A DNA stretch of 64,000 nt from Verrucomicrobiaceae bacterium (GTDB lineage Bacteria > Verrucomicrobiota > Verrucomicrobiia > Opitutales > Intestinicryptomonadaceae), in assembly GCA_015061955.1 (NCBI GenBank), contig SUVO01000006.1, positions 1 to 64,000 of the forward strand. The letters run 5' to 3'. Positions 34,509-44,090 of this stretch are shown piece after piece; the stretch's first letter is position 1; each line of letters opens with the position of its first letter. Made by a program: the position numbers and the translations under genes. The notes below the pieces were generated by a model. It was given only the letters and a program-made list of their open reading frames with translations. It was not told where the DNA came from and did not search any database.

Positions 34509-35774
34509 ATGGTTTTAGAAATTGCAAAAAAAGCACGTTCGGCTAGTTTAGATTTGGCAACGGTTTCGAGCCAAGTAAAAAATGATGCGTTGATGGCTAT
34601 CGCAAAAAATTTGCGCGCATCTGCCGATGAAATTATAGCAGAAAATAAAAAAGATTTGCTAAAAGCCGAAGCTAACGGACTTTCAAAGCCTATGCTTGAA
34701 CGTTTGGCTCTTTCTCCCGAGAAAATAGATGGTATAGCTAAAGGCGTAGAAGAAGTAATAGCTTTGCCTGATCCAGTCGGAGAGGTGTTGGATTCGACGG
34801 TGCGTCCGAACGGATTGAAAATAAATAAGGTAAGCACTCCAATTGGAGTGATTGCTATCATTTATGAAAGCCGTCCAAATGTAACAATAGATTGTGCAGT
34901 TTTGTGCTTGAAAAGTGGCAATGCCGCAATTTTGCGTGGTGGTAGCGAGGCTTTTAATACCAATATGGCTTTGGCAAAAGTATTGTCGAAATCAATAAAA
35001 GAAGCTGGTTTGAGCGAAGATTGTGTACAGATAATCCCAACGAGTGATCGTTCGGCACTAAATGAATTATTGAAATTACGCGAATATGTTCATTGTGTAA
35101 TCCCACGTGGTGGTGAAGGGCTTATCCGTTTTGTTGTTGAAAATTCTACAATTCCAGTAATAAAGCATTATAAGGGAGTTTGTACTGTTTTCGTTGATAA
35201 AAGTGCCGATGAAAAAATGGCAAATATATTGACTATCGATGCAAAATGTCAGCGTCCGAGTGTATGTAATGCAGCTGAAAATTTGATAGTGCATAAAGAT
35301 TGCGCTCAAAAACTTCTTCCACAAATTGCTAAAAATTTGCAAGACCGTGGTGTAGAACTCAGAGCATCAGCTAAGGCAAAGGAAATTTTGCAAGCAAATG
35401 GAATTGATTGTGTAGATGCAACTTCAGCAGATTTCCAAACAGAGTATGTAGATTTGATAATATCTATTGATGTTGTCGATAGTGTAGAAATGGCAATAGA
35501 TTTTATAAATGAAAATGGCTCTGGACATTCCGACTTGATAATAACAGAAGATGTGCAGTCGGCTGAAAAATTCCAAAGCAAAGTTGATTCATCTACAGTT
35601 TATTGGAATGCTTCAACTCGTTTTACCGATGGCTTTGAATTTGGTTTGGGTGCAGAAATTGGAATTTCTACCGATAAACTTCATGCGCGTGGTCCAATGG
35701 GGTTGCGTGAGTTGTGTTCGTATAAGTATAGAGTTTGTGGCGAAGGACAAACTCGTGGAACTCCAGCATTCTAA
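34509..35774 (+). CDS. proA: Glutamate-5-semialdehyde dehydrogenase (gamma-glutamyl phosphate reductase)
   Basis: 421 aa; second step of proline synthesis. The IGVIAIIYESRPNVTID block, CLKSGNAAILRGGSEA, and the catalytic-Cys segment DAKCQRPSVCNAAENLIVH are typical. The C-terminal GLGAEIGISTDKLHARGPMGL is also conserved. proB is not next to it. It lies 2 nt after the PfkB gene. Confidence 0.95.
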   Translation: MVLEIAKKARSASLDLATVSSQVKNDALMAIAKNLRASADEIIAENKKDLLKAEANGLSKPMLERLALSPEKIDGIAKGVEEVIALPDPVGEVLDSTVRPNGLKINKVSTPIGVIAIIYESRPNVTIDCAVLCLKSGNAAILRGGSEAFNTNMALAKVLSKSIKEAGLSEDCVQIIPTSDRSALNELLKLREYVHCVIPRGGEGLIRFVVENSTIPVIKHYKGVCTVFVDKSADEKMANILTIDAKCQRPSVCNAAENLIVHKDCAQKLLPQIAKNLQDRGVELRASAKAKEILQANGIDCVDATSADFQTEYVDLIISIDVVDSVEMAIDFINENGSGHSDLIITEDVQSAEKFQSKVDSSTVYWNASTRFTDGFEFGLGAEIGISTDKLHARGPMGLRELCSYKYRVCGEGQTRGTPAF

Positions 35775-35780
35775 AAAGTT

Positions 35781-37130
35781 GTGATTTTCGGCAATAAAAA
35801 GTCTACTAAAAAAACACAGTTAGAGTTTACACGTTCTGTAAAAGCTCATAAATCTGTCGAAGAAAATGTTGTCTACGAAGATGAACTCTTTGAATATGTA
35901 GAAGTAGATGAATTTGTAGCCGAAGATTATCAAGATGATTTTGAAGAGTCGGAAATTCCTCAGTTTTACCAAGGTAATTTTCCTGTACCACCTCCTGTAC
36001 CACCTCCACCATATTTTGTACCATCTTCTCATTTTTATCCACATTTCATTGCTGAATTGCCAGATGAGTTTGTTGAAGAAGAGGTAGTAGAAGAATACAA
36101 CAATGTATCAGAAGAAGCTGAATCTGATGTGGAAAGTCAGGTAGATTTTGATGTAGATGAAGCTCTTGATGATGAATTTGAACAGATCGAGATAACTGCA
36201 TCACCATTGGCGTCGATGCAGTCGGAAAAGTCTAATGAACTTTTGAAAGAAGGGTTGTATCAAGAAACTCTTATCAAAAATGGTAAATTTACTTTAAGTG
36301 TAATAAGTTTTTTCAAATGGACAGTGTCGTTGATAATTGTTGGAGCAATGATAACTGGTTGTGCCTATATAATAAAGGGCTTTTTTGATAAAAAATCCTC
36401 AACACAAAATAATGCTCTTCAAGGTAGAGAAGCGCCTGTTGGAAATTTTGCTTGGAATATGCCCGAAGGTCGAGTGAGAACTTGTTTAGAAGCATTTTAT
36501 TTGTCGATTGGCGTACCTAAAAATTATATATCTGCAGATGATGTGCTTTTGAGAGGCGAAATAAAATCAAACAATATAACCGATTCTATTTATTGTATTA
36601 AAAAACGTATCGAACGAAAAACGTTTATAAAAATTGGTGCAGGTAATACATCAAAAACGTATTTGGTAAGTAATGTAATAGATGGTGTGTATAGACTTAT
36701 TGATGGTGGTATGTCGGGAAATCGTCGTGAATTAGAAGATGAAAAAGCTTGGGTAATAAGAAGTCTTATCGATTTTGACGATTCTATCTTTATGCGTGCA
36801 TTTTCTCGCGATTTTAAAGAAGAAGATTTAAAGAAGATATCTTATGAAGGTGAAGTTGAAATTGATGGAAAATTCTATCAGACAATCTCGCTTGTAGAAG
36901 ATGATGATACCATAATTGAGTATTTCTTTAGTAATAAAACAAGTCGGTTGTACAAAACTAAATATACTCGGGGTAAAGCTGTAATTGAAGTATTTTTTGA
37001 TGATTATAAAAGTATTGATGACGAACAGTTCCGTCCGTATAGCGTTAAAGTTTTGGTAAATTCTAAGCCTTATGCTGAAATAAAGTTCGATTTTATAGTA
37101 AAACGCGATGGTTTGATATTCCCGAACTAA
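35781..37130 (+). CDS. Unknown single-pass membrane protein with acidic/Pro-rich N-terminus
   Basis: 449 aa from a GTG start 6 nt after proA. Residues about 30-160 are acidic and low in complexity (many Glu, Asp, Val) and include a proline tract, PVPPPVPPPPY. One transmembrane segment (FFKWTVSLIIVGAMITGCAY) is at about 175-200. The remaining ~240 residues look like a folded extracytoplasmic domain (DSIYCIKKRIERKTFIKIGA, YEGEVEIDGKFYQTISLVED). No known family is recognised. It could be an envelope protein whose disordered N-terminus binds partners in the cytoplasm. Confidence 0.75.
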   Translation: MIFGNKKSTKKTQLEFTRSVKAHKSVEENVVYEDELFEYVEVDEFVAEDYQDDFEESEIPQFYQGNFPVPPPVPPPPYFVPSSHFYPHFIAELPDEFVEEEVVEEYNNVSEEAESDVESQVDFDVDEALDDEFEQIEITASPLASMQSEKSNELLKEGLYQETLIKNGKFTLSVISFFKWTVSLIIVGAMITGCAYIIKGFFDKKSSTQNNALQGREAPVGNFAWNMPEGRVRTCLEAFYLSIGVPKNYISADDVLLRGEIKSNNITDSIYCIKKRIERKTFIKIGAGNTSKTYLVSNVIDGVYRLIDGGMSGNRRELEDEKAWVIRSLIDFDDSIFMRAFSRDFKEEDLKKISYEGEVEIDGKFYQTISLVEDDDTIIEYFFSNKTSRLYKTKYTRGKAVIEVFFDDYKSIDDEQFRPYSVKVLVNSKPYAEIKFDFIVKRDGLIFPN

Positions 37131-37236
37131 CTTATTTTTGTAAGTCTTTTAGTTGATATTAAAAAGATTTTCCAAAGGGCGTTTGAATAAGAAAAGGCTT
37201 GAAAAATATCATAAAAATAAGAGTATATTTTTAGGT

Positions 37237-38904
37237 ATGAAAATTGGTTTTGCTCAGATAAATAGCATAGTTGGCGATTTTAAAAATAATGCCCAAAAAA
37301 TTTTGTTATCGGCACAAAAGTTAGTTTCAGAAGGTGCCGATTTTGCAATTTTCCCAGAAGGAGTGTTGTCGGGATTGCCGTTGAAAGATTTGACTTTGTA
37401 CAAAAAATTTATTGCAACTGCACAAGACTTGTTGACCGATATAGCAATAAAAACTCCGTTGCCAATTATAGTTAGTTGTCCGAGTTTGAATAATGAATGT
37501 GTTGGCGTTTATAATTCGGCATATTTGTTAGAAAATGGAGAAATAAAAGCAATTTATAATAAACATTTGTTGCCTAATTATGGTGCCTTAAATGAACCTC
37601 GCAATTTTGATGCAGGCAAAGATTTTTGTGTTGTTCAATTAAAAGATAAACGCATAGGTATAACTATATGCGAAGATATATGGACTTTACCAAACGTACC
37701 TACAGCAGGACGTTATAATGATTGTGTTCGCCCACTCGAGTATTTCAGTCAGTTGGCAGAAAATGGTGAAGGGGTAGATTTGCTTGTAAATTTGTCGGCG
37801 AGCGTTTTTTCTGATAAAAACGATATGGTGCGTCGCAAAGGTGGAATGTTGGAAGAGGTATCGCGTTATGTAAAAGCTCCGTTGGCATGGTGTAACTTGA
37901 TAGGTGGAAACGATGAATTAGTTTTTGCTGGTGGAAGTTGCTATGTTGATGCTTCAAAGGGGGTCTGCAAGTGCTTGGCAAAATTTAAAGAAGATGTTGT
38001 AGTTGTTGATACCAATGACGTTTCTTCGCATGAAGGTGATGCTACCGATTTCAATGGTATTGCCGATTTACACGATGCTTTAGTTTTAGCTCTAAAAGAT
38101 TTTATAAATAAGATAGGCATAAAAAAAGTTATGCTTGGCCTAAGTGGTGGGTTAGACTCGGCAGTTGTGGCAGCGTTGGCAGTAGAAGCGTTGGGTAAAG
38201 ATAGAGTTGTTGGTGTTTCTATGCCATCAAAAATATCGAGTGATCATAGCAAAAGCGATGCTGTTGCCCTGGCTGAAAATCTCGGAATTGAATTCCACAT
38301 GATAAGCATTGCCGATGTTGTAGATTCAGCAGAAGCAACGTTGGCTCCGTTGTTTGCAGGTAGACCACGCGATGTTGCCGAAGAAAACATTCAGTCGCGT
38401 TCTCGAGGATTGTTGTTGATGGCTATATCAAATAAATTTGGTGCGTTAGTACTTACAACAGGTAATAAAAGCGAATGTGCAGTTGGATATTGTACGCTTT
38501 ATGGAGATACTTGTGGTGGTTATGCTCCAATTTGCGACGTATATAAAACCGATGTCTACAAGCTTGCAAATTATATAAATAAACAAGCAGGCCGAGAAAT
38601 TGTTCCACAGAATACAATCGATAAGCCACCTTCTGCAGAGTTGCGTCCGGATCAAAAAGACGAAGATTCTTTGCCACCGTATGATTTGTTCGATGCTATC
38701 TTACGTTTGCATATCGATGAATATAAATCGGTTTCTGAAATTGTAGAAATGGGGTTCGATAGAGCAGTTGTTGAAGATGTTGCTCGAAAAGTAGCAGGTG
38801 CCGAGTACAAAAGAACGCAGTATCCAATAGGGCCAAAAGTAACAGCAGTTGCATATTCAACCGATAGAAAAATTCCAGTAGCAATAAAGAGAGGAATGCA
38901 GTAA
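37237..38904 (+). CDS. nadE: Glutamine-dependent NAD+ synthetase
   Basis: 555 aa from the ATG at MKIGFAQINSIVGDF; the extra 28 codons upstream look untranslated. The N-terminal nitrilase-type glutaminase domain has FAIFPEGVLSG (Glu), LPNYGALNEPRNF (Lys region) and GITICEDIW (catalytic Cys). The C-terminal synthetase domain has the P-loop LGLSGGLDSAVVAALAVEA and TTGNKSECAVGYCTLYGD. It therefore uses glutamine rather than free ammonia. It is followed after one base by hemL. Confidence 0.95.
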   Translation: MKIGFAQINSIVGDFKNNAQKILLSAQKLVSEGADFAIFPEGVLSGLPLKDLTLYKKFIATAQDLLTDIAIKTPLPIIVSCPSLNNECVGVYNSAYLLENGEIKAIYNKHLLPNYGALNEPRNFDAGKDFCVVQLKDKRIGITICEDIWTLPNVPTAGRYNDCVRPLEYFSQLAENGEGVDLLVNLSASVFSDKNDMVRRKGGMLEEVSRYVKAPLAWCNLIGGNDELVFAGGSCYVDASKGVCKCLAKFKEDVVVVDTNDVSSHEGDATDFNGIADLHDALVLALKDFINKIGIKKVMLGLSGGLDSAVVAALAVEALGKDRVVGVSMPSKISSDHSKSDAVALAENLGIEFHMISIADVVDSAEATLAPLFAGRPRDVAEENIQSRSRGLLLMAISNKFGALVLTTGNKSECAVGYCTLYGDTCGGYAPICDVYKTDVYKLANYINKQAGREIVPQNTIDKPPSAELRPDQKDEDSLPPYDLFDAILRLHIDEYKSVSEIVEMGFDRAVVEDVARKVAGAEYKRTQYPIGPKVTAVAYSTDRKIPVAIKRGMQ

Positions 38905-38905
38905 T

Positions 38906-40180
38906 ATGACTTCACAAGAACTTTTTAATGAATCAAAAAAATATATTTCGGGTGGTGTAAATTCGCCAGTGCGTGCATTTGGCAATGTAGGGGGAACTCC
39001 GTTTTTTACATCGTCGGTTGATGGTGCAAGAATAAATACTTGCGACGGTAGAAGTTTGGTAGACTTCGTTTGTACATGGGGACCAGCTTTATTTGGACAT
39101 AATAATCCAGTTATTCGTTCGGCAGTTGAAAATGCTATTAAGAATGGTACATCGTTCGGCACTCCATCTCCAAGCGAGCTTGAAATGGCAAAAATGATAA
39201 ATAAGTTGATTCCATGTGCTGAGTTAGTGCGTATGACTAATTCGGGAACTGAAGCAACTATGTCGTGTGTGCGTTTAGCTCGTGGTTGGACAAAACGCGA
39301 TATAATTGTTAAGTTTTCTGGATGTTATCACGGGCATTCCGATAGTTTACTTGTAAAAGCTGGCAGTGGTGCGTTGACATTTGGTAATCCAGATTCGGCA
39401 GGTATTCCTAATGCAATAGCAAATCTTACAATTGTTTTGCCGTTTAATGACTTTAATGCCCTAAATGAATGTTTTGCTAAGTATGGCGAGCAAATTGCAG
39501 GTGTTATTGTTGAACCATATCCAGCAAATGTAGGGTTGATAGTTCCACGCGAAGGGTTCTTGCAACATTTGCGAAATTTGTGTACCTTGCATGGCGCGTT
39601 ATTGATATTCGACGAAGTTATAACTGGTTTTAGAGTTGCATCGGGTGGTGCTCAGGCTAGAGAAAATGTGTTGCCCGATTTGTGTGCTTTAGGGAAGATT
39701 ATAGGTGGTGGCTTGCCAGTTGGTGCATTCTGTGGAAAACGTGAAATAATGGAATATTTGGCACCATTAGGTCCTGTTTATCAGGCGGGAACTTTGAGTG
39801 GTAATCCGTTGGCAATGGCTGCTGGCGTTGCCGCATTAAAGCTTATTGAAACAACAATGCCTTACAACGAGCTTGAAAGAAAATCTAAATTTATTTCAAA
39901 TGCAGTAGTTGAAGCTTCAAAAGAAAAGGGTATAGCATTACAAGCACCAATGGTAGCTTCGTTGATGTCGTTTTTCTTTAATGAAGAACGTGTAGATAAC
40001 TTAGAAATAGCTATGAAATCATCGAAAGAATTATATAAAAAATTCTTCTTTGGCTGTTTGGAACGTGGAGTTTATATTGCTCCTTCGCCTTTTGAAATTT
40101 TGTTTATGAGTTCTGCCCATACTCAAGATGATTTAGATTTTTCTGCCGATGCTATGTGCAAGGCAATTAAAAGTTTGTAA
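38906..40180 (+). CDS. hemL: Glutamate-1-semialdehyde 2,1-aminomutase
   Basis: 424 aa PLP enzyme that makes 5-aminolevulinate in the C5 tetrapyrrole route. GGVNSPVRAF near the start, MTNSGTEATMSCVRLARG, FSGCYHGHSDSLLVKAGSG, FDEVITGFRVASGG, and the PLP-lysine region ALGKIIGGGLPVGAFCG are present. hemE and hemN elsewhere in the window serve the same pathway. A terminator follows. Confidence 0.96.
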   Translation: MTSQELFNESKKYISGGVNSPVRAFGNVGGTPFFTSSVDGARINTCDGRSLVDFVCTWGPALFGHNNPVIRSAVENAIKNGTSFGTPSPSELEMAKMINKLIPCAELVRMTNSGTEATMSCVRLARGWTKRDIIVKFSGCYHGHSDSLLVKAGSGALTFGNPDSAGIPNAIANLTIVLPFNDFNALNECFAKYGEQIAGVIVEPYPANVGLIVPREGFLQHLRNLCTLHGALLIFDEVITGFRVASGGAQARENVLPDLCALGKIIGGGLPVGAFCGKREIMEYLAPLGPVYQAGTLSGNPLAMAAGVAALKLIETTMPYNELERKSKFISNAVVEASKEKGIALQAPMVASLMSFFFNEERVDNLEIAMKSSKELYKKFFFGCLERGVYIAPSPFEILFMSSAHTQDDLDFSADAMCKAIKSL

Positions 40181-40200
40181 AATTTTAGTAATAAATAATG

Positions 40201-40230
40201 AAAAGGAGGGTTTTTATGCTCTCCTTTTTA
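40201..40230 (+). terminator. Intrinsic terminator after hemL
   Basis: AAAAGGAG (40201-40208) pairs with CTCCTTTT (40221-40228), followed by further T residues; it closes the icd-to-hemL run. Confidence 0.75.
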
Positions 40231-40325
40231 TTTAGTTAAATTAGCACAAGATTTACATAATTATCTAAAAAAATGTTGCTAAAGTTTTTGTCGATGTTAG
40301 GTTAATCTCTGAAGTTTATAAAATT

Positions 40326-40820
40326 ATGGAAAAGCCTTTAGTAAGTATAGTAATGGGAAGCGTGAGCGATTGGGATACAATGCGTCATTGCGCTGAAACT
40401 CTCGAAAAATTTTCAATTCCGTACGAACGCAATATAGCCAGCGCACATCGTACTCCAGAGAAAGCAGTTGAAATTGCATCAACGGCAAAGGATAGAGGGG
40501 TAAAAGTTATAATTGCGGCGGCAGGTGGTGCAGCTCATTTGGCTGGTGTACTTGCGGCTCATACACGTTTACCTATATTGGGTGTGCCAATGAAAGGTTG
40601 GGCAACCGATGGTATGGATTCGTTGCTTTCTACTGTTCAGATGCCACGTGGCATTCCTGTTATGACTTTGGCAATAGGTAAGGCTGGTGCAGTTAATGCA
40701 GCAATTTCAGCACTTCAGATGTTGGCATTGTCATCACCTGAATACGATAAGATTTTAGATGATTTCCGTAAGAAGCAAACTCAAGATGTTCTTGATGTAA
40801 AATTTCCTGACGAACAGTGA
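40326..40820 (+). CDS. purE: N5-carboxyaminoimidazole ribonucleotide mutase
   Basis: 164 aa; purine synthesis. The PurE signature is complete: IVMGSVSDWDTMRHCAETLE, ASAHRTPEKAVEIAS, AAAGGAAHLAGVLAAHTRLPILGVP, and MPRGIPVMTLAIGKAGAVNA. This is the class I (bacterial mutase) type, but no purK is adjacent. It overlaps the next gene by 4 nt (GTGA). Confidence 0.95.
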   Translation: MEKPLVSIVMGSVSDWDTMRHCAETLEKFSIPYERNIASAHRTPEKAVEIASTAKDRGVKVIIAAAGGAAHLAGVLAAHTRLPILGVPMKGWATDGMDSLLSTVQMPRGIPVMTLAIGKAGAVNAAISALQMLALSSPEYDKILDDFRKKQTQDVLDVKFPDEQ

Positions 40821-41665
40821 GCCAGCCTGATAATATAGAAAAATCGCAAGCAAAAATTCCAAGTAAGATAGGTTTTCCTGAAGGATTGCTTGGAGACATT
40901 CCTGTGCGCATAGATGTGTTAAATGCAGTGATCGGAAAGTTTGCTGTAGTTGATAAACCTGCCGATATGCTTTTTGATTCGTATCTTGGTGCTCCCAAAG
41001 CTCAAAGTGTGATGTTGGCTTTGCGTAGACAACAAGGCAAAGGTGAGTTGGAGCGCTTGGGTATGAAATCGCCTTATGCTATAAATCAGGCTGATTTTGA
41101 GTATTCTGGAGCATCTCTTATGGCTATGGATAAAGACATAGCAACAAGTATGCGAAATGCTATGTGGTCGGGAAAATTTGAATTTGAATTTTTGTTTTTG
41201 ACTCGAGCATACAGAAAAAACGAAACCGAATTTGATGTAGATTTGCCATTGTTGATGCACGAAGATCGCCCAGTGTGGATAGTGTCGCATCGTTTTGGTA
41301 AAAAGGCTAAAACTTCGTTCAAATTGGTTGCCGATGGTGGCGATTATCAGTTGTGGTCGGCAAAGGCTAACACAATTCGTCCACATCAGGTTCGCGTTCA
41401 TGCAGCAGAGGCAGGCTTAGATATTATTGGCGAGTGGATTTATTCAAAAACACCATACATATTTTTATCAAAATTAAAGGGTGAATACAAACTTGGTAAA
41501 GATGCACAAGAAAAGGCGTTGTATCCTCACTTGGCTATCCATTTGGCTTCAATAAAATTTAATGGAGCCGATTTTGGTGAAGACGATATAGGTGAAGTTT
41601 GTGCCAAAGCACCATTGCCAAAAGGATTTAGGGTTATGCTGAAAAAATTGTCTATCGATTTTTAA
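40817..41665 (+). CDS. Divergent RluA-like pseudouridine synthase
   Basis: 282 aa from a GTG start overlapping the purE stop. The C-terminal motif RPHQVRVHAAEAGLDIIGEW matches RluA-type synthases, and KFAVVDKPADMLFDS matches their N-terminal strand. The catalytic motif, normally RLDxxTSG, reads QADFEYSG: the Asp is kept while the Arg and Leu are replaced. The domain around it is also longer and less conserved. It may modify an unusual RNA site or have lost activity. A terminator shared with the converging GH35 gene follows. Confidence 0.68.
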   Translation: MSQPDNIEKSQAKIPSKIGFPEGLLGDIPVRIDVLNAVIGKFAVVDKPADMLFDSYLGAPKAQSVMLALRRQQGKGELERLGMKSPYAINQADFEYSGASLMAMDKDIATSMRNAMWSGKFEFEFLFLTRAYRKNETEFDVDLPLLMHEDRPVWIVSHRFGKKAKTSFKLVADGGDYQLWSAKANTIRPHQVRVHAAEAGLDIIGEWIYSKTPYIFLSKLKGEYKLGKDAQEKALYPHLAIHLASIKFNGADFGEDDIGEVCAKAPLPKGFRVMLKKLSIDF

Positions 41666-41671
41666 AGCAAT

Positions 41672-41702
41672 AAAAAATGCGTTCAAATGAACGCATTTTT
41701 TT
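41672..41702. terminator. Bidirectional intrinsic terminator
   Basis: An A-run, ATGCGTTCA, loop AA, TGAACGCAT and a T-run form a near-perfect hairpin between two converging genes. Confidence 0.85.
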
Positions 41703-41707
41703 GTTGT

Positions 41708-43588
41708 TTATTTTAGAACTTTTATTTCTCCTTTTACATTTCCAACTGGTTCTTCGACCGATTTTATGTTTGATAAATCAGCGTTTTCAAGTTCTAAAAT
41801 TTCGATTGTGTTTTCGCCACTTTTCAAAAGTGTGGCAGGTATGTGCATTGTAATTAGTGGGCTTGTTTTGTCGTAGCGAGCAAGCTGATAACCGTTTATC
41901 CAGCAATAACCTCTGCCACTTTTACCAAATGTTAGGTAAGTGTCTTTGGGATTTTTTATTGAAAGTTTAGCTTTGAAAAATGCTGGATACTTTATTTTTT
42001 GTTTGTTGCTTGGAATTGCTCGCCATTCAATTTTTTCTAAATTCGATAATGGAAGCGAACGCATAGTCCAATTGCTATGGAACATTTGTTTGTTGAGTAC
42101 TACACCTCCAAGAATTCCTTTGCGATTTTTATCCATTACAAGCGAAAAGTTTGTTCTACCTTGATTTTCAACTAAGATATCGAGCCTTCCACCATTTTCA
42201 GGAACATCAATATCGATAGATGTTTGAGGGGCATCGTGCGAGAATTCTGCTTTGCGTTCGCCCTCAAAATCTACCCAAGCGTAGTCGCTGATACCTTGTA
42301 AAGTTATGTTTAATGGGAAAAGTGGTTTTTCTATTTTTGTTGAATAATGTATAAAGCCAAAGCCTTGATCCATTTCTTCCATCGATAACATTCTGAACGA
42401 TTTCTGTGTTTTTGTTGTGAGATTTTCAAGGTTATCGAGCATTGATGCGTATTGGGTAAACTCGATATTTCCATAACTGGCTTTTTCGGGGTTTGGTGGA
42501 ATTGGATATTTTGAAGCATCGGGATTGTATTTTAAGAATACGTTGCGAAATGCAAAATACTTTGGTTTTAAATAACCCGATTCATCAATAAGTGCATCGG
42601 TATCGTAGCTCGAAACAAATGGAATAAACGGACTTGTTGGTGTTTTTGATACGCCAGAAGTAATTCCTGTTCTTCCACCATGGAACATATACAAAACCAA
42701 ATGATATTTTTTTGCTAAAATGGTGTCTATTTCTTCTGCTAATTTTTCTATGTTGCGAACTCGCATAGGAGTTTTTAATTTTATACCTTGTCCACTCCAA
42801 AGTTCACTAACTATTTGAGGGGTGTTAGGTTGAATTTTATTCATGAAGTCTAACGATTTTTCAAGATTTGTTCCACACATAAGTGTACGCCATACACCTT
42901 TTACATTGTTGGCATTCAAGCGAGTTGGCGAGTCGCCATCGGCTGTATATATTATACCTTTAAAGCCAGTTTCTAAAACTAAGTCTCGTAAATCTTCTAT
43001 ATATTTTTTATCGTTGCCGTACGATGCGTATCCATTTTCAATCTGAATAGCTACGATAGGTCCACCATTGTTGCAAAAGTATGGTTCGGCTTCTTTTAAG
43101 ATGCGTTTCATGTATACAGACGCTGGATTATAAAATTTTGGGTCGCGACTGCGTATGACAATATTTGAATCTTTCAATAACCACCAAGGTAAGCCACCAA
43201 AGTCCCACTCCGAGCAAATGTAAGGTCCGGGGCGAAACATTACTTTGATGTCTAACTCTTTACAAATTTCCAAAAATTCACGAACATTTAAGTTGCCAGA
43301 GAAATCGAATGTGTTTTGCCTTGGCTCGTGTGCGCTCCATGGACAGTATGTACTTACTGTGTTTAAGCCACATGCTTTCAATTTTAGTAGTCTATCTCTC
43401 CAATACTGAGGTAATACTCTAAAGTAGTGAATTTCGCCTGCAAGTATGTGGAAGGGTTTGCCGTCAATGTATAAACCTGTTGAATTTACTACGGCTGTGC
43501 CTTTCCCACCATTGTCTGTTGATGCTAAGCCAAGATTAACAAAAGGTAGAAAAATTGAAATAAATATATATAGTATTAGTTTCTTCAT
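41708..43588 (-). CDS. Secreted GH35-like beta-galactosidase family protein with altered acid/base residue
   Basis: 626 aa with signal peptide (KKLILYIFISIFLPFVNLGL). The N-terminal barrel is GH35-like: ILAGEIHYFRVLPQYWRDRL, NTVSTYCPWSAHEP, MFRPGPYICSEWDFGGLPWW. The acid/base motif of the family, ENEYGSYG, is ENGYASYG here (Gly codon GGA), so the expected proton donor Glu is missing. The nucleophile Glu remains in SELWSGQG. C-terminal jelly-roll-like domains (GRGYCWINGYQLARYD) are retained. It is the last gene of a five-gene minus-strand unit. It may be a binding protein, use another donor, or reflect a single-base change. Confidence 0.86.
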   Translation of the reverse strand: MKKLILYIFISIFLPFVNLGLASTDNGGKGTAVVNSTGLYIDGKPFHILAGEIHYFRVLPQYWRDRLLKLKACGLNTVSTYCPWSAHEPRQNTFDFSGNLNVREFLEICKELDIKVMFRPGPYICSEWDFGGLPWWLLKDSNIVIRSRDPKFYNPASVYMKRILKEAEPYFCNNGGPIVAIQIENGYASYGNDKKYIEDLRDLVLETGFKGIIYTADGDSPTRLNANNVKGVWRTLMCGTNLEKSLDFMNKIQPNTPQIVSELWSGQGIKLKTPMRVRNIEKLAEEIDTILAKKYHLVLYMFHGGRTGITSGVSKTPTSPFIPFVSSYDTDALIDESGYLKPKYFAFRNVFLKYNPDASKYPIPPNPEKASYGNIEFTQYASMLDNLENLTTKTQKSFRMLSMEEMDQGFGFIHYSTKIEKPLFPLNITLQGISDYAWVDFEGERKAEFSHDAPQTSIDIDVPENGGRLDILVENQGRTNFSLVMDKNRKGILGGVVLNKQMFHSNWTMRSLPLSNLEKIEWRAIPSNKQKIKYPAFFKAKLSIKNPKDTYLTFGKSGRGYCWINGYQLARYDKTSPLITMHIPATLLKSGENTIEILELENADLSNIKSVEEPVGNVKGEIKVLK

Positions 43589-43600
43589 GATGTGTATTGG

Positions 43601-44065
43601 TTAGTAATTATTTTCTAAAATAGCCGAGCATCCTTCAACTACATCGAGCCATGTTTGTGTAAAATCTCCAGTGTACCAAGGGTCAGCAACTTGCCCATTA
43701 GGTGAACCTGAAAACGATTTTAACAATGATATTTTATTGTCTGGGTCGGAACCACAAATGGCAAGCATTCTACGAATATTATCAGAATCCATTCCTATAA
43801 GCATATCGAAGTTTTGGTAATCTGCCGAAGTCATTTTTCTTGCAGTTTTACCTTCGCACGAAATACCGTTGGCTTCGAGTAGTCTTTTAACTGGTGGATA
43901 AACAGGGTTTCCAAGTTCTTCGCTACTTACAGCTGCAGATTCGATATAATATTTTTTTTCTAAGCCTGCTTTTTTTACTAAATCTTTCATTACAAATTCT
44001 GCCATCGGACTTCTACATATATTACCATGGCACACAAAAAGAATTTTTACTATATCGTTGTTCAT
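43601..44065 (-). CDS. Low-molecular-weight protein-tyrosine phosphatase
   Basis: 154 aa. The phosphate loop VCHGNICRSPMAEF (Cys12, Arg18) and the general acid motif DPWYTGDF near residue 127 are intact, so it should be active. Bacterial members often dephosphorylate tyrosine kinases that control exopolysaccharide export, but no such genes are adjacent. It lies 12 nt ahead of the GH35 gene. Confidence 0.92.
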   Translation of the reverse strand: MNNDIVKILFVCHGNICRSPMAEFVMKDLVKKAGLEKKYYIESAAVSSEELGNPVYPPVKRLLEANGISCEGKTARKMTSADYQNFDMLIGMDSDNIRRMLAICGSDPDNKISLLKSFSGSPNGQVADPWYTGDFTQTWLDVVEGCSAILENNY

Positions 44066-44090
44066 ACCTACTTATAGAATAAATACATTT

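Noticed and set aside
38906-40180. GnnB-type aminotransferase partner for the oxidoreductase near lpxB
   Set aside because: The protein has full glutamate-1-semialdehyde aminomutase signatures and is far from lpxB.
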